Assembly (NCBI RefSeq): GCF_037325665.1
Contig: NC_090255.1
Location: forward strand, 27,626,228 to 27,690,227
Direction: 5' to 3'
From: Littorina saxatilis
Taxonomy: Eukaryota > Mollusca > Gastropoda > Littorinimorpha > Littorinidae
DNA length: 64,000 bases
Shown: one piece after another, positions 44,901-62,659 of the stretch
Layout: each line of letters starts with the position of its first letter
Numbering within the stretch: the stretch's first letter is position 1
Made by a program: the position numbers and the translations under genes
The notes under the pieces: generated by a model
What the model was told of the DNA's origin: nothing
The model's input: the letters and a program-made list of their open reading frames with translations, nothing else
Databases searched by the model: none

Positions 44901-47900
44901 TCCTCTCATGGGAGGATCCACACATCGTAGATACCGCTGTACAGCTAACCTACCATGCAGGTTGCATAGGTCGGGGCTGGTAGCCCGACGGCCCGGTTTC
45001 GATCAAGAGCGGTGATTTGTTCTTGTCCTTTTTCTTGCCTTTGGGGCTGGATTTTGGTTCAGACTTGTCTGCCCCTCCCCGAGCGGAGCTGCTGGAACTG
45101 GCGCCCATGGCGGGGTCGATCATGGAATCACGGACACGGTTGTTCAGACGATCCATGTTGCGGAAGGCACTGCAGAAGGAGGGTAAAAGTGGGGTTACAC
45201 ACACACACAAACAGTGATACACGCACACACACAAACACACACGCAGTACACCGAATAATACATACTACAGCGGAACCCCCCTTTTAAGACCTCCAAAATC
45301 TGAGAAAATCAGCTCTTTAAAAAGGAGGGAGTCTTTTCATGCCAGAATGATCATCCTCAAAATCGTGGGCATTACCGGAAAGAAGAAGAAGAAACGGGGG
45401 TAAATTTACAGAGTTTATGAACAAAAAGTCTGAGAACACAGGGTCTTTAAAGGGAGGGCATCTCCCTTTAATTGGGGTGTCTTAAAAAGGGGATTCCACT
45501 ATAGTATTTCTTCTTCTTCTTCTGCGTTCGTGGGCTGAAACTCCCACGTACACTCGTGTTTTTTGCACGAGTGGAATTTTACGTGTATGACCGTTTTTTA
45601 CCCCGCCATTTAGGCAGCCATACGCCGTTTACGGAGGAAGCATGCTGGGTATTTTCGTGTTTCTATAACCCACCGAACTCTGACATGGATTACAGGATCT
45701 TTTTCGTGCGCACTTGGTCTTGTGCTTGCGTGTACACACGGGGGTGTTCGGACACCGAGGAGAGTCTGCACACAAAGTTGACTCTGGGAAATAAATCTCT
45801 CGCCGAACGTGGGGACGAACTCACGCTGACAGCGGCCAACTGGATACAAATCCAGCGCGCTACCGACTGAGCTACATCCCCGCCCCCACTATAGTACGTA
45901 TTATTCAGTGGACTGTGTGTGAGAGAAAGTGGGCAAGAGACAGACAGACGGAGAAAACAGGAGAGAGAGGTAGAGAAAGAGTTTGTGCACATGTGAACTA
46001 ACAAATAAATCCTGTCACCTCTTTTCCATAAAAATAGTAATAGAAACATGGCCACATGCTAGGCACACACAATTTAGAGAAAAGAAAAAAAAATCCTCAG
46101 CTACCTCTTGATGATCATTATTCTTACTTGATTTAGATTATATGCATGTGGCAATTGAACCTCCCGGAAAGCTAGTCAAATTCCACTTTTAGAGTCAGCC
46201 ACATTGCCTATAAATGTATGAAACCACAGTTTACTGTTGCACTTCAAAAAATGGAAAGGTTACAATTAACACAAATGAACCTCCCGGAAAGCTTGTCAAA
46301 TTGCCAGAATTCCACTTTCAGAGTTAGCCACATTGCCTTTGCATGTATGAAACCAGAGCTTACTGTTGCACTTCAAAACATGGAAAGGTTGTAATTAACA
46401 CAAATTAACCCACCTGGTTACAGAGGACAAGTCTTCAGAAGTGTACTCTTGCACCGGCAGCTCCAGAGTGGTGACATTTTCATCATTTTCTCTCTGCAAG
46501 TAAAGTAATTAACATTTATATGTATAAGACAACCCAAAACAGAAATCATGATGTTTAGAAAATAATCTTTAGTTGAGATGACCATACCAATCACATGTGC
46601 GCCAACTAACTGACGAACACACTCACTCTACACGTATAGATACGTACCATTCAAGCAGGCGACAAGCAAAAACAGTGACACTTTATCAAAAACAAAACAC
46701 ACACAAAGACACGCAGTGTTCCTCAAAATTTTTTTTTTAAAAAGCACAATCAACACCCATCCAGCCAAACATGAACATGATGAATGCACACATAATATAT
46801 ATGGGTACACTTGGATACATGTACACACCCAGAAACACACACTCGCACACACTGAATATTGTTCAACCTGGAAATGCAAAAGCAAGCTCTGGTCAACCGG
46901 CAGGATTTTCAACAGATAGCTCTGTTTGGGGTCGGTGTTAGTGGTCTCATAGTGCAGAACATAGATCTCCCCGCTGTTCCACCCATTTGGTAGTGTTTCT
47001 GTGTTCAGCCTTTCTGACTGCAAACATATAATTAAATAGTTTACGTCAACAACATTTTTTTATTCAATCAACTTTCTCTCAATTTCTTTATCATGTCAAC
47101 AACTTGACAAGAACCTCAGTCAAGCCATTTATGTCTACCAAAGAAGTCAGACCAATAACATTTACATACAAATAAAAAGGCAAAGGCTAATAATATAAAA
47201 TACACTCCGAGTGTATACAGGATTAATAGATCTGTATCAGGCATGGGAATTGAACAAAGTAAAACAAGAAGGGCAAAGCCCATACGACTCACATGCTTGA
47301 CCTTGATCTTTACATAGCAATGACATCATACACTAAGAACTGCTTTACACATTTTTCCTACCAAAATACATGTGACCTTGACCCAAGGTCAAGGTCATCC
47401 AAGGTCATGCAACACAAAGCTGTTAATTCAAGACATAGGAAGTACAATGGTGCTTATTGGCTCTTTCTACCATGAGATATGGTCACTTTTAGTGGTTCAC
47501 TACCTTATTTTGGTCACATTTCATAAGGGTCAAAGTGACCTTGACCTTGATCATATGTGACCAAATGTGTCTCATGATGAAAGCATAACATGTGCCCCAC
47601 ATAATTTTTAAGTTTGAAACAGTTATCTTCCATAGTTCAGGGTCAAGGTCACTTCAAAATATGTATACAATCCAACTTTGAAGAGCTCCTGTGACCTTGA
47701 CCTTGAAGCAAGGTAAACCAAACTGGTATCAAAAGATGGGGCTTACTTTGCCCTATATATCATATATAGGTGAGGTATTGAATCTCAAAAACTTCAGAGG
47801 GAAAAATGTGAAAAATAGCTGTTTTTTAGGCAACATTTATGGCCCCTGCGACCTTGACCTTGAAGCAAGGTCAAGATGCTATGTATGTTTTTTGGGGCCT

Positions 47901-50274
47901 TGTCATCATACACCATCTTGCCAAATTTGGTACTGATAGACTGAATAGTGTCCAAGAAATATCCAACGTTAAAGTTTTCCGGACGGACGGACGGACGACT
48001 CGGGTGAGTACATAGACTCACTTTTGCTTCGCATGTGAGTCAAAAAGGCTGAACATTTGTAAGTAATAGCAAAGTCGACGGCGCGAAGCGCCTAGCCCTG
48101 CTAGGGGGTGGGGGCATTTTGGGCGGAATTTTTTTCTCTCCAAAGAACCCAACTAGTGTAATTTGGTGTCATCTTAGCTCCAAGTTTGCCATTATATTCA
48201 GTTTTTAGAACCATTTTTGTCTCCCCCATTTATTTTTTCAGCAGACACTTTTGCTTTATCGGCGGAACAAAAAGAAAAATTCGGCAGAAATTTGCCTTTC
48301 GGCGGACAATTCCCATGCCTGCTGTATACACTCGAACAATGAAAAGCTCTATTACAACTCTAAGCCAATAAAATGCCCCCTTACAGTAGCCAATGAAAAT
48401 CAATCAATCTGAGGTATTGACTTCCGCCATCTTTTTTTCAGAGTGTAAACTGAGGGCTGGCAATAATGTACACTCACATACTGATATAGTAGTTTAACAA
48501 CCACTTTTACTTTTACTTTAGGTCGATACACACTCAAAGTGTGTTCCAACTTCCATACTCCGACAATAAACTGCCGTGCAGCAATAGTTTTTGTGTGTGT
48601 TTGTTTTTCAAATTTTGTGTTTGTTTGTCCCAATTAATTAATTGCAGCGTTCTTTGATGAATCAAAAGTGTACTGCGTTCCTTCGCAAAATGGAGTCGAA
48701 TGACACTCCTGTGACTCCATGCGTTGATACGGTTGTCTGGTTTTTTTTATGCACACTCTGAGAATGTAATCTACATATTACAGCAATTATAGCCGTGCTG
48801 CATCAGATAATTGTTTTGTTGTTTTGTGTATACTCTCTGATAATAAGCAACTGCCCTGCGTTCATATCGCTAAGTGGCTTTGAATGGCAATTTTGCTTTA
48901 CGAATGGAAGTTAACGTCATAGTGTTTATAGGGGGCAGCATCTTGCAGTTGTATACACTCAGAGTGCGTATAGCCAGTGCAAAAAAACAAAAAAACCCAC
49001 CTCATACCGTTTTACAGAAAAATAGTTTAAGTTTAAATAACATAAATTCAAAATGTCAATTACATGCACATCTTTTAAATGTCCAGAATTACTAATTATC
49101 CCCATGTGAGGTTCCTGTCACAAAGCTCAAAATACTAACTATTCTTTTATTATATTAACTATTAGACTTCACTTCTACCAGAGCAAATATATTTTAGTAT
49201 TAATACATTAAAATTTAAATTAATGATACATAGAGTAGACTGTCGACTGGATTATGTTAAAACTTACAATGTTGTTGATACTATGCAACTACGCAATATA
49301 AAATAAATGACAACACCATGAACTAATAATCCTGCAATACAGTGGTCGCCGCTTAATAAAGCCACTTCTGGACCAACGAAAAAGCGGCGGATTTATTAAC
49401 CGGCGGTCCAGGAATGTATTATTTTCACACAAAAAATCTCTTTCGTCATTTACACTTATTTGAATCTAAACAAAACTTCACGAAGGATGTTGAACTTTTG
49501 TTTTAATTATGTACATACATGTACGTGTACTTTGATCACTTCGGTACATCAATAATTTCACTGTCACCGTCACGAATCATTACTCGGCAGAGAAGAACGA
49601 TTTTATGAGTGTCTGTTTGTTGGTCGTCTTCCACATCAGAACAAGATAATGTGAGTTTTAGTCACAAACTACGTGATTTCTCTAAGAAAACTGGCTTTAA
49701 TAAGCGGCTGGTTGGTTTTATTAACCGGCTTTTTCTAATACATAAGATATAGTGATAAATCCGGACCGTTTGAAATCGGCTTTTATAAGCGGCTGGCTCT
49801 ATTAACCGCGGTTTTATTAACCGGCGTCCACTGTAGTACACAACAGCACTGTTTCCTTCCCAGTACACTCTGGGACTGAGTAAGCAAGTGCGAAACTGAA
49901 AGTAGAGACGACATGACTCAGTTTTTATTCTGATTTCAAATCCTAAGTTAGTAAGTACCACCAGTTTACGTACAGGAAACTGCAGCACGCTGTCCAGCAT
50001 GAACAAAAACCAACCACCCACCCCGCCGCCAAAACCATTATCTCAGTCACATGAACAAGTGAAGAAACAACAACGCAGTACTTATTTTCGTCTCGAGAGA
50101 GAGCTCAAGCGTCAAGGAGTGAGGACCACTTACAGCGGGATTCTCGCCGACGCCTGTTAGTTTGAAGCCACAGCTGATTATGTTCCAGTGAATGGCGCTC
50201 ACGATGGCATCTTGTGGTGATCGTAACTGTGACTGCACGCTTGAATACAGCAGTTCAAAACCTGGTAACGTCAT
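41852..50274 (-). CDS. PSMF1: proteasome inhibitor PI31 subunit
   Basis: Seven exons: 50274-50134, 47017-46868, 46493-46414, 45169-44954, 43863-43681, 42773-42714, 41903-41852. They total 882 nt, or 293 residues plus stop (human about 271). Phases match at every junction. PI31 binds the 20S proteasome and regulates its activity and transport. Its N-terminal FP domain dimerises with Fbxo7-type proteins. Residues 1-125 match this domain (SPQDAIVSAIHWNIISCGFK, PNGWNSGEIYVLHYE). Residues 197-293 match the Pro/Gly-rich proteasome-binding tail (DLDPLAGM, GGMIMDPRRSG, VPAGARFDHIGPPG, PDHEQPPGYDDMFM). The start is the only ATG before the conserved domain. The C-terminus is MFM where mammals have the HbYX-type MYL. 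Exon 2 could extend to a GTGTGT donor, adding VEQYS in frame. No clear AATAAA was found within 1 kb after the stop. Confidence 0.95.
42714..42773 (-). CDS. PSMF1: PSMF1 exon 6
   Basis: 60 nt encoding GSVPAGARFDHIGPPGMRS plus split codons, against human GAVPPGARFDPFGPIG. Acceptor TTGCAG, donor AGG/GTAAGA. Confidence 0.93.
43681..43863 (-). CDS. PSMF1: PSMF1 exon 5
   Basis: 183 nt, Gly/Met/Pro-rich: MDPFSVGRSDLDPLAGMGGP and GGMIMDPRRSGG, the diagnostic PI31 C-terminal signature. Acceptor TTTTTTCAG, donor CC/GTAAGT. Confidence 0.95.
44073..44446 (-). mobile_element. SINE-A in PSMF1 intron 4
   Basis: Complete copy with exact duplication ACTTTAAATTC at 44062-44072 and 44447-44457. Head preceded by an expanded G run (44426-44446). 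Confidence 0.94.
44574..44596. repeat. C run
   Basis: Homopolymer-rich C tract in PSMF1 intron 4, beside fragments (44600-44745) of the same MITE family as 45268-45501. Confidence 0.9.
44765..44939. mobile_element. 175-bp MITE next to exon 4 donor
   Basis: Ends CAGTAGTACCTGTGATG and inverted CATCGTAGATACCGCTG with TA on both sides (44763-44764, 44940-44941). The PSMF1 exon 4 donor begins 14 bp away, at 44953. Confidence 0.75.
44954..45169 (-). CDS. PSMF1: PSMF1 exon 4
   Basis: 216 nt: AFRNMDRLNNRVRDSMIDPA (last FP helix, human RTYKNSEELRSRIVSGI), then a Ser/Lys-rich linker SPKGKKKDKNKS and PSGYQPRPMQPAW. Donor ATG/GTAGGT is only 14 bp from a 175-bp MITE. Confidence 0.92.
45268..45501. mobile_element. 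small TIR element in PSMF1 intron 3
   Basis: Ends CAGCGGAACCCCCCTTTTAA and inverted TTAAAAAGGGGATTCCACTA with TA flanks. Related fragments with AAATTTACAGA...TCTGAGAA lie at 43316-43392, 44610-44745 and 55200-55300. No ORF. Confidence 0.75.
45507..45885 (-). mobile_element. SINE-D, head type 1, in PSMF1 intron 3
   Basis: Minus-strand copy of the 15504-15893 element, with the GGGGATGTAGCTCAGTCGGT head and AAG tail. Exact duplication CCACTATAGTA at 45496-45506 and 45886-45896. It landed on the last bases of the adjacent MITE. Confidence 0.94.
46414..46493 (-). CDS. PSMF1: PSMF1 exon 3
   Basis: 80 nt encoding RENDENVTTLELPVQEYTSE and DLSSVT plus two bases of a split Ser. Corresponds to the FP-domain strand that reads VADLTLNLDDYI in human. 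Acceptor TTGCAG, donor CAG/GTGGGT. Confidence 0.9.
46868..47017 (-). CDS. PSMF1: PSMF1 exon 2
   Basis: Residues 48-97, from acceptor TTTGCAG/TCAGAAAGG. FP-domain core, SERLNTETLPNGWNSGEIYV onward. Donor CAG/GTTGAA is weak. An alternative donor 15 bp further (TCA/GTGTGT, boundary 46853) keeps the frame and would insert VEQYS. Confidence 0.9.
47238..48321. mobile_element. TIR element with nested F, PSMF1 intron 1
   Basis: Inverted ends CAGGCATGGGAATTG (47238-47252) and CAATTCCCATGCCTG (48307-48321), with flanking CTGTAT at 47232-47237 and 48322-48327. Contains element F copy 2 (47264-48042). Without it, only about 300 bp remain. Confidence 0.8.
47264..48042 (+). mobile_element. element F, copy 2
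   Basis: Same ends as 38454-39260, slightly shorter because of small internal deletions. Nested just inside the left end of the TIR element. Confidence 0.85.
48322..49339. other. PSMF1 intron 1, TACACTC-type repeats
   Basis: Several copies of GTATACACTC and its inverse GAGTGTATAC lie at 47210, 48324, 48525 and 48952, suggesting a larger decayed foldback around 47200-48975. No exon seen. Confidence 0.5.
49340..49833. mobile_element. Tigger/pogo-like MITE, PSMF1 intron 1
   Basis: Ends CAGTGGTCGCCGCTTAATAA and inverted TTATTAACCGGCGTCCACTG with TA flanks (49338-49339, 49834-49835). Multiple internal TTATTAACCGG and AAGCGGC motifs. The terminal motif resembles that of 30548-31146. Confidence 0.88.
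50134..50274 (-). CDS. PSMF1: PSMF1 exon 1
   Basis: Residues 1-47, starting MTLPGFELLYSSVQSQLRSP. Donor GCT/GTAAGT, phase 0. It carries the first helices of the FP domain. The following intron is 3.1 kb and holds three nested or adjacent elements. Confidence 0.93.
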
Positions 50275-50588
50275 TTCACAGCTTGCCGGTTGGAATCAAA
50301 ACAACTTCATCATGCCATCTTGGAGATGTTTAGCTTCCGGTGTATACAAAAAGTTAGAGTGACGTCCCCTGCAGATGTCGTCTGCTTCCCTGTCGCTTGG
50401 GGACACGGCTGCCGAATGAAGAGTTGGCTGAACTGTTTATCAAGTTCACACAGGTTAATCATCGATAGCTAATGAGTACAGATTAAAGGCTATCATTTAC
50501 CGAGTCCAGTAAAGTACTTTGATGAGATAGACGACACAGACACATCATCATCTGCTCAGGCTGGTACTGGCGAAGAATAGCATGACTG
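50275..50588. other. region upstream of PSMF1
   Basis: Should contain the promoter and 5' untranslated region of PSMF1. No TATA box or other element could be called from sequence alone. Confidence 0.4.
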
Positions 50589-50627
50589 TGTGTGTCACAG
50601 TGTGTGTGTGTGTGTGTGTATGTGTGC

Positions 50628-50682
<55 letters not shown>

Positions 50683-50690
50683 GTGTATAC
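50588..50690. repeat. GT microsatellite
   Basis: GT tract about 315 bp upstream of the PSMF1 start codon. Confidence 0.95.
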
Positions 50691-51937
50691 ATATCAAGTG
50701 TAGGGGAATGGTCCCTTCATGTGGACCATTTTTGTTTCATGCTGTTATCCAGCTCAAGTTGTTTTCGAGTCTTGCGAAGCGGAAGTTCTGTGTTGTGATT
50801 GGCCCCGTTGTTCTCGCTGTAGGTAAATGTTAGACCTAATGTGAGCGAATTAGCTTTGATAGACATTCAGCAAAAAATAAATACAGAAACAAATCACAAC
50901 TGTTCCATGTTAGCTAACTGAGGGCCTGATATGGAGCAGGCCTTTACGAATCTCTGTAACAAGCCCAATAAACTTACTTCAAAATAACATGATACAACTC
51001 AGTGTGCAAGTCAGATTATTAAAAACATGCATTTAGTACAGTGTTAATTTCGATTCGATGAATACATTATTTTAAGCACAACAAGAAACTATAAAGAAAC
51101 TTATCGAAATCAGAGAGAAGATAAATGAAATAATCAACTTTCACGTAAGAAGACTGCTTAACACATTAATTTTGTTTTAAACTTAAAAGGCAAAACTTTG
51201 AGTGTTCTTTTCAGCAAGCTTCTTAGTGTATGGCTGTAACCAGTCTTTACTTTTTCTTTTCTTCTTTTTGTTGAAGGTGGTCCATACTAGAGGACACACG
51301 GGTACGTACTTTTAGATTTTGAAATTATTTTCGAGTCGTTTGCGCTAGAAAGACGGGGCAAAGACTCAGTATTAAAATGTAACGATTACAGTCTTAGCTG
51401 TACGTAGAGGGTGCCTCGGCTTCTCCACCACGACCCTCCTTGGTCTGACACTCACTCCTTTGCCATGATCAGTCGGATGCCACTTTTCACAATTTTATTC
51501 TAAAGTACCAACAAATCAAATCAATTCCCTTCCGGAATAGCAACGTTCCACGTTTCTTGAATACAAAAGCATTTCTGCCTCGGAATGAAAGAATAAATCT
51601 CTACAATCGTGTATCTCCTGCAAGGAATTGATTTTAAATCCTGTTCTTCCAGCATTTCCATTACGGAAAGTAAAAGGGTTTTTTTTTGTTTTGTTGTTGT
51701 TTTTTTTGTTTTTTTTTGTTGCTCATCTTCACCCAGGCACACATCGTAGAGCTTCGGCTCTGATATCTTTGACCCAAATTGCTCTAAGCAGAGAGGTCGT
51801 TAAACTGTATTTTCGTCTTAGCTGTCATATATTACACATGTTGTGTGTTAACAACACATTTAGAGTAAATGCTGCCAGAAGTTTAAAACAAGAGAAGAAA
51901 AAAACTGACGGTTTTGTGATTTGTGCGTCCGCAATTG
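50691..51937. other. unassigned intergenic
   Basis: No gene. A T-rich run with GTTTT repeats is at 51677-51720. TCGTCTTAGCTGTCATATA at 51813 echoes the start of the SINE-C copy near 7560. Confidence 0.45.
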
Positions 51938-52023
51938 TTTTGACATGTTCAAGTTACCCAGAGAGAGTCAGTGACGTTGTTGTGATCGGTCTAGCACCGT
52001 TAGTTGGTGGTCCAAATTAGGAG

Positions 52024-52569
52024 CCGGTGTAACACGAAATTTTTACTCCACGAAAAATTTACTCCGGAGTAACTATTTCGTACGAAATTCTTACTCCGAG
52101 TACACTTTTTGTACGAGAAAAGAACTCCCCAAGGCACGAAAAAATTACTCCCTCCACGAAATTTGTACTCCCCATTTTTTTTACTTCCAGTAAAAATCTC
52201 GTACGCAAAAATGGGATGCGGGCGAAGGGATAATGCCAATAAGTGATCTCGCGCAAACGAATGTCGCGCTACCCTCCTTCCACCCCTTCCACCACCAAGA
52301 CTAACAGGGGACAAGGGAGTACAAATTTCGTACACCTGGCATGGGAAGTTAAATTGCTCGTGTTGGGGTGAAGTAATTTATTCGTTATTTATTCGTCAGG
52401 GGAGTAACATTTTTTGTACGAAATTTTTACTCGGAACTCACCTGTCTTGGGGAGTAATTTTCTCGTGCAATGGGGGAGTGCTTTTTTCGTAAAGGGAGTA
52501 ACTTTTTCGTACGAAATGTTTACTCCGGAGTAAAAATCTCGTGGGAGTAATTTTCTCGTGTTACACCGG
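52024..52569. mobile_element. element G, copy 1
   Basis: Inverted ends CCGGTGTAACACGA and TCGTGTTACACCGG. Interior dominated by the palindromes TTACTCCGGAGTAA and TTTCGTACGAAA and by the word GGGGAGTA. No coding capacity recognised. Confidence 0.85.
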
Positions 52570-52679
52570 TCCAGATTATTGTGTGTGTGAGTGTGTGACA
52601 TGATCAAGTTACCCAGAGAGAGTCAGTGAAGTTGTTTTGACCGGTCTAGCACCGTTAGTTGGTGGTCCACATGGAGGAG

Positions 52680-53224
52680 CCGGTGTAACACGACATTTTT
52701 ACTCCACGAAAAATTTACTCCGGAGTAAATATTTCGTACGAAATTCTTACTCCGAATACACTTTTCGTACGAGAAAAGAACTCCCCAAGGCACGAAAAAA
52801 TTACTCCCTCCACGAAATTTGTACTCCCCATTATTTTTACTTCCAGTAAAAATCTCGTACGCAAAAATGGGATGCGGGCGAAGGGATAATGCCAATAAGT
52901 GATCTCGCGCACACGAATGTCGCGCTACCCTCCTTCCACGCCTTCCACCACCAAGACTAACAGGGGACAAGGGAGTACAAATTTCGTACACCTGGCATGG
53001 GAAGTTAAATTGCTCGTGTTAGGATGAAGTAAATTCTTCGTTATTTATTCGTCAGGGGAGTAACATTTTTGTACGAAATGTTTACTCGGAACTCACCTGT
53101 CTTGGGGAGTAATTTTCTCGTGCAATGGGGGAGTGCTTTTTTCGTAAAGGGAGTAAGTTTTTCGTACGAAATGTTTACTCCGGAGTAAAAATCTCGTGGG
53201 AGTAATTTTCTCGTGTTACACCGG
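52680..53224. mobile_element. element G, copy 2
   Basis: Same ends and interior as copy 1, 545 bp. Confidence 0.85.
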
Positions 53225-53278
53225 TCAAGCTAATTGTGTGTGAGTGTGTGACACACACACGCGCGCACCGGACTTAAA

Positions 53279-53330
53279 TTGGCACACACACACACACACA
53301 CAAACACCACCACCACCACCACCACTAAAA
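53279..53330. repeat. CA then CAC microsatellite
   Basis: CA tract followed by ACCACCACC repeats. A further CA tract is at 53475-53496. Confidence 0.9.
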
Positions 53331-53448
53331 CCACCACTCTCGTCTTGATTCCTGGTCTATCTGAAAACATTAATCAAGACCTGACTTAATTAAAAAAAAA
53401 TCAAAAAAGAAATCGCAAAACACAAGAACGGTTGGTTACTCGAACTCG

Positions 53449-53454
53449 TTTATT
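53449..53454 (-). promoter_or_regulatory. polyadenylation signal AATAAA
   Basis: AATAAA on the minus strand, 111 bp beyond the stop codon of the secreted repeat protein gene, a typical distance for its poly(A) signal. Confidence 0.6.
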
Positions 53455-53564
53455 TCTAGACAGAACCGATCATTCACACACACACACACACACACATAAA
53501 CAAGCAGACCAAACGATCGCGATGTGTACCGAGATGCTACGCCACAGGCACAAACGCAAGGTTT

Positions 53565-60706
<7,142 letters not shown>

Positions 60707-60724
60707 CTTGTTTACCTGTTTTCT

Positions 60725-62046
60725 GAAATATGAATGACATTTAAAAAAAAAACCTGTATCAAGTCAAGTAAATTTCGCGCTGGTGATTTACAATTCCGCA
60801 CCGTGACAATATAAAAAAAAAAAAAAAAAATAAAAATAAAAATAAAAAAAATTAACAACAACAAACACCGACCGATTCATTCAGGCATCCAGAAGAAATG
60901 TGTGATACCGACAGCATGATTGCTTAATTGCCTCCACTGTTTATGGTGTTGCTTTTCTGTTTCGGGAAGGTCAACTATTCCACTCACACCAAAAGTCAAC
61001 ATAGTTATTTTTGAGCATCGTCCATTTTGGACATGTATACATTAATGGCGTGTTGCCAGAAGGGTTTAAGCTCAACAAATAATTTTACACGGATTTTGGT
61101 CTCTCAAAGTGTTCATATATCTTTAATTGGGAAAAGTTGTGAAAGTGTTGACACCAAATTAGAATCAAACTCTTATATTGTCCTACAGCAGAACCGGATG
61201 AGAGCACACGAATCATGACACAGTGGGTGACAGGCATAAGTCACGTAGAGGAATAGGGTAGAGTGAACTCAATTTATGAACAATCAGATGTCTATCATAC
61301 TAGACTATTATGATAGGCTTCTGAAACAATCTAATACAAATACAATTTTTCTTTCACAAGAGAGCATAAAAAGGGTAAACTTGGAGAAAATTGTTGACAT
61401 GTCTGAAATCAACTTTTTGACATACTTTTTTTTCATCCGGACCTCGGGCACTTTTTCACCATGTAGCTGTGTCCCTTGACATTACAATTTATTGAAGGAA
61501 TCGATGTTTAGTCAAAATTATCGCTTTTGTTATTAGTTTGCCACATTTGTTACACTCTACCTCAGTTCTCTCCCCCTACAAAGTTTAATGCGTTAGAACA
61601 GGTTTCCTGAATATGGAACTCTTGAACGTTAGTCAACAAAGTCATCAAGAAACTCTTGTAATTCGTAACAGAAATACGGAGATGTTTCTCCTACCTGAAC
61701 TTGCCAGCAACGAAAGATGTGTCACCAGTCAATAGAAAGATGTTATTGAGAACAGCAGTCGATCAGAAATATATATATGTTGATGATGGAGTTTTATCTG
61801 CTTCCACATCTTTGCATTTCATAACGGACATCAAATGTGAAGCTTGAGGATTTCTTTTTTTTCATTAACATACTTTTTTTCTTTCTTTTTAGAGCATTCA
61901 GCTTTTTTTTTTTTTTTTAGTCAGTGGTAAATAGGAGCGTAAGAGGCAAGTGAGTGGGACACTTTTCTTTCATTAAATCGCTTGAAGGGAAGGGCAGCAA
62001 ATCCAGCCACGTAAGTGCTCAAAGTTTACGACATTGCATCGCTTTC
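60725..62046. other. upstream region of secreted-protein gene
   Basis: No supported exon. Poly-A/AAAT tract at 60809-60850. It may hold the intron and first untranslated exon implied by the TTTCAG just upstream of the start codon. Confidence 0.4.
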
Positions 62047-62058
62047 ATTACCACTTGA

Positions 62059-62395
62059 CGGGCGCAGTGGCGTGGTGGTAAGACGTCGGTCTCCTAATCG
62101 GGAGGTCGTGAATTCGAATCCCGGTCGCTGCCGCCTGGTGGGTTAAGAGTGGAGATTTTCCGATCTCCCAGATCAGACCTGCTAGTGACTTACAAGACCA
62201 AGTACGCACGGAAAAGATCCTGTAACCCATGTCGGAGTTCAGTGGGTTATGGGAACACGAAAATACCCAGCATGCCTACCCAACGAAAGCGGAGTGAAGC
62301 TGACTATGCTCTCAGAGTATAGTGTGGGGAACCCAAATGGGCAAACGAGCTCACACGTAACCAGAAACATTCTGGAACGCCGAAGTAGAAGAAGA
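62059..62395 (+). mobile_element. SINE-D, different tRNA-derived head
   Basis: Head GGGCGCAGTGGCGTGGTGGT (A box) and GAATTCGAATCCCGG (B box, near consensus) joined to the same central domain as 15504-15893 (AAAAGATCCTGTAACCCATG, ACCCAGCATGC), with an AGAAGAAGA tail. Exact 12-bp duplication ATTACCACTTGA at 62047-62058 and 62396-62407. Confidence 0.94.
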
Positions 62396-62659
62396 ATTAC
62401 CACTTGATTACTGAGCTGAGTGAACTCCTGCATGATTGCATGACTGCGCCAGTGCATCGGTATATCGGCAATGGAACTTACTACTGAGGCGGGAGAAAAT
62501 AACGCACGAACGCATGAAAGCACCCTACCTCCCCACAGACAGACAGACAAACACATACATACATACATAAGATTGTTTGCCATTGCTGATCTGTGCCACT
62601 GTCATAACACGCCCCCAACACCCCGCCCGGGAACGACATCGTTTACATGGTAAGGACAG

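Larger units (their letters stand above)
51938..53240. repeat. tandem duplication, period about 656 bp
   Basis: Two units, 51938-52595 and 52596-53240. Each has a flank (AAGTTACCCAGAGAGAGTCA ... CTAGCACCGTTAGTTGGTGG), one element G, and ATTGTGTGTGAGTGTGTGAC. The two element copies differ by few substitutions, so the duplication copied the element with its flanks. Confidence 0.9.
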
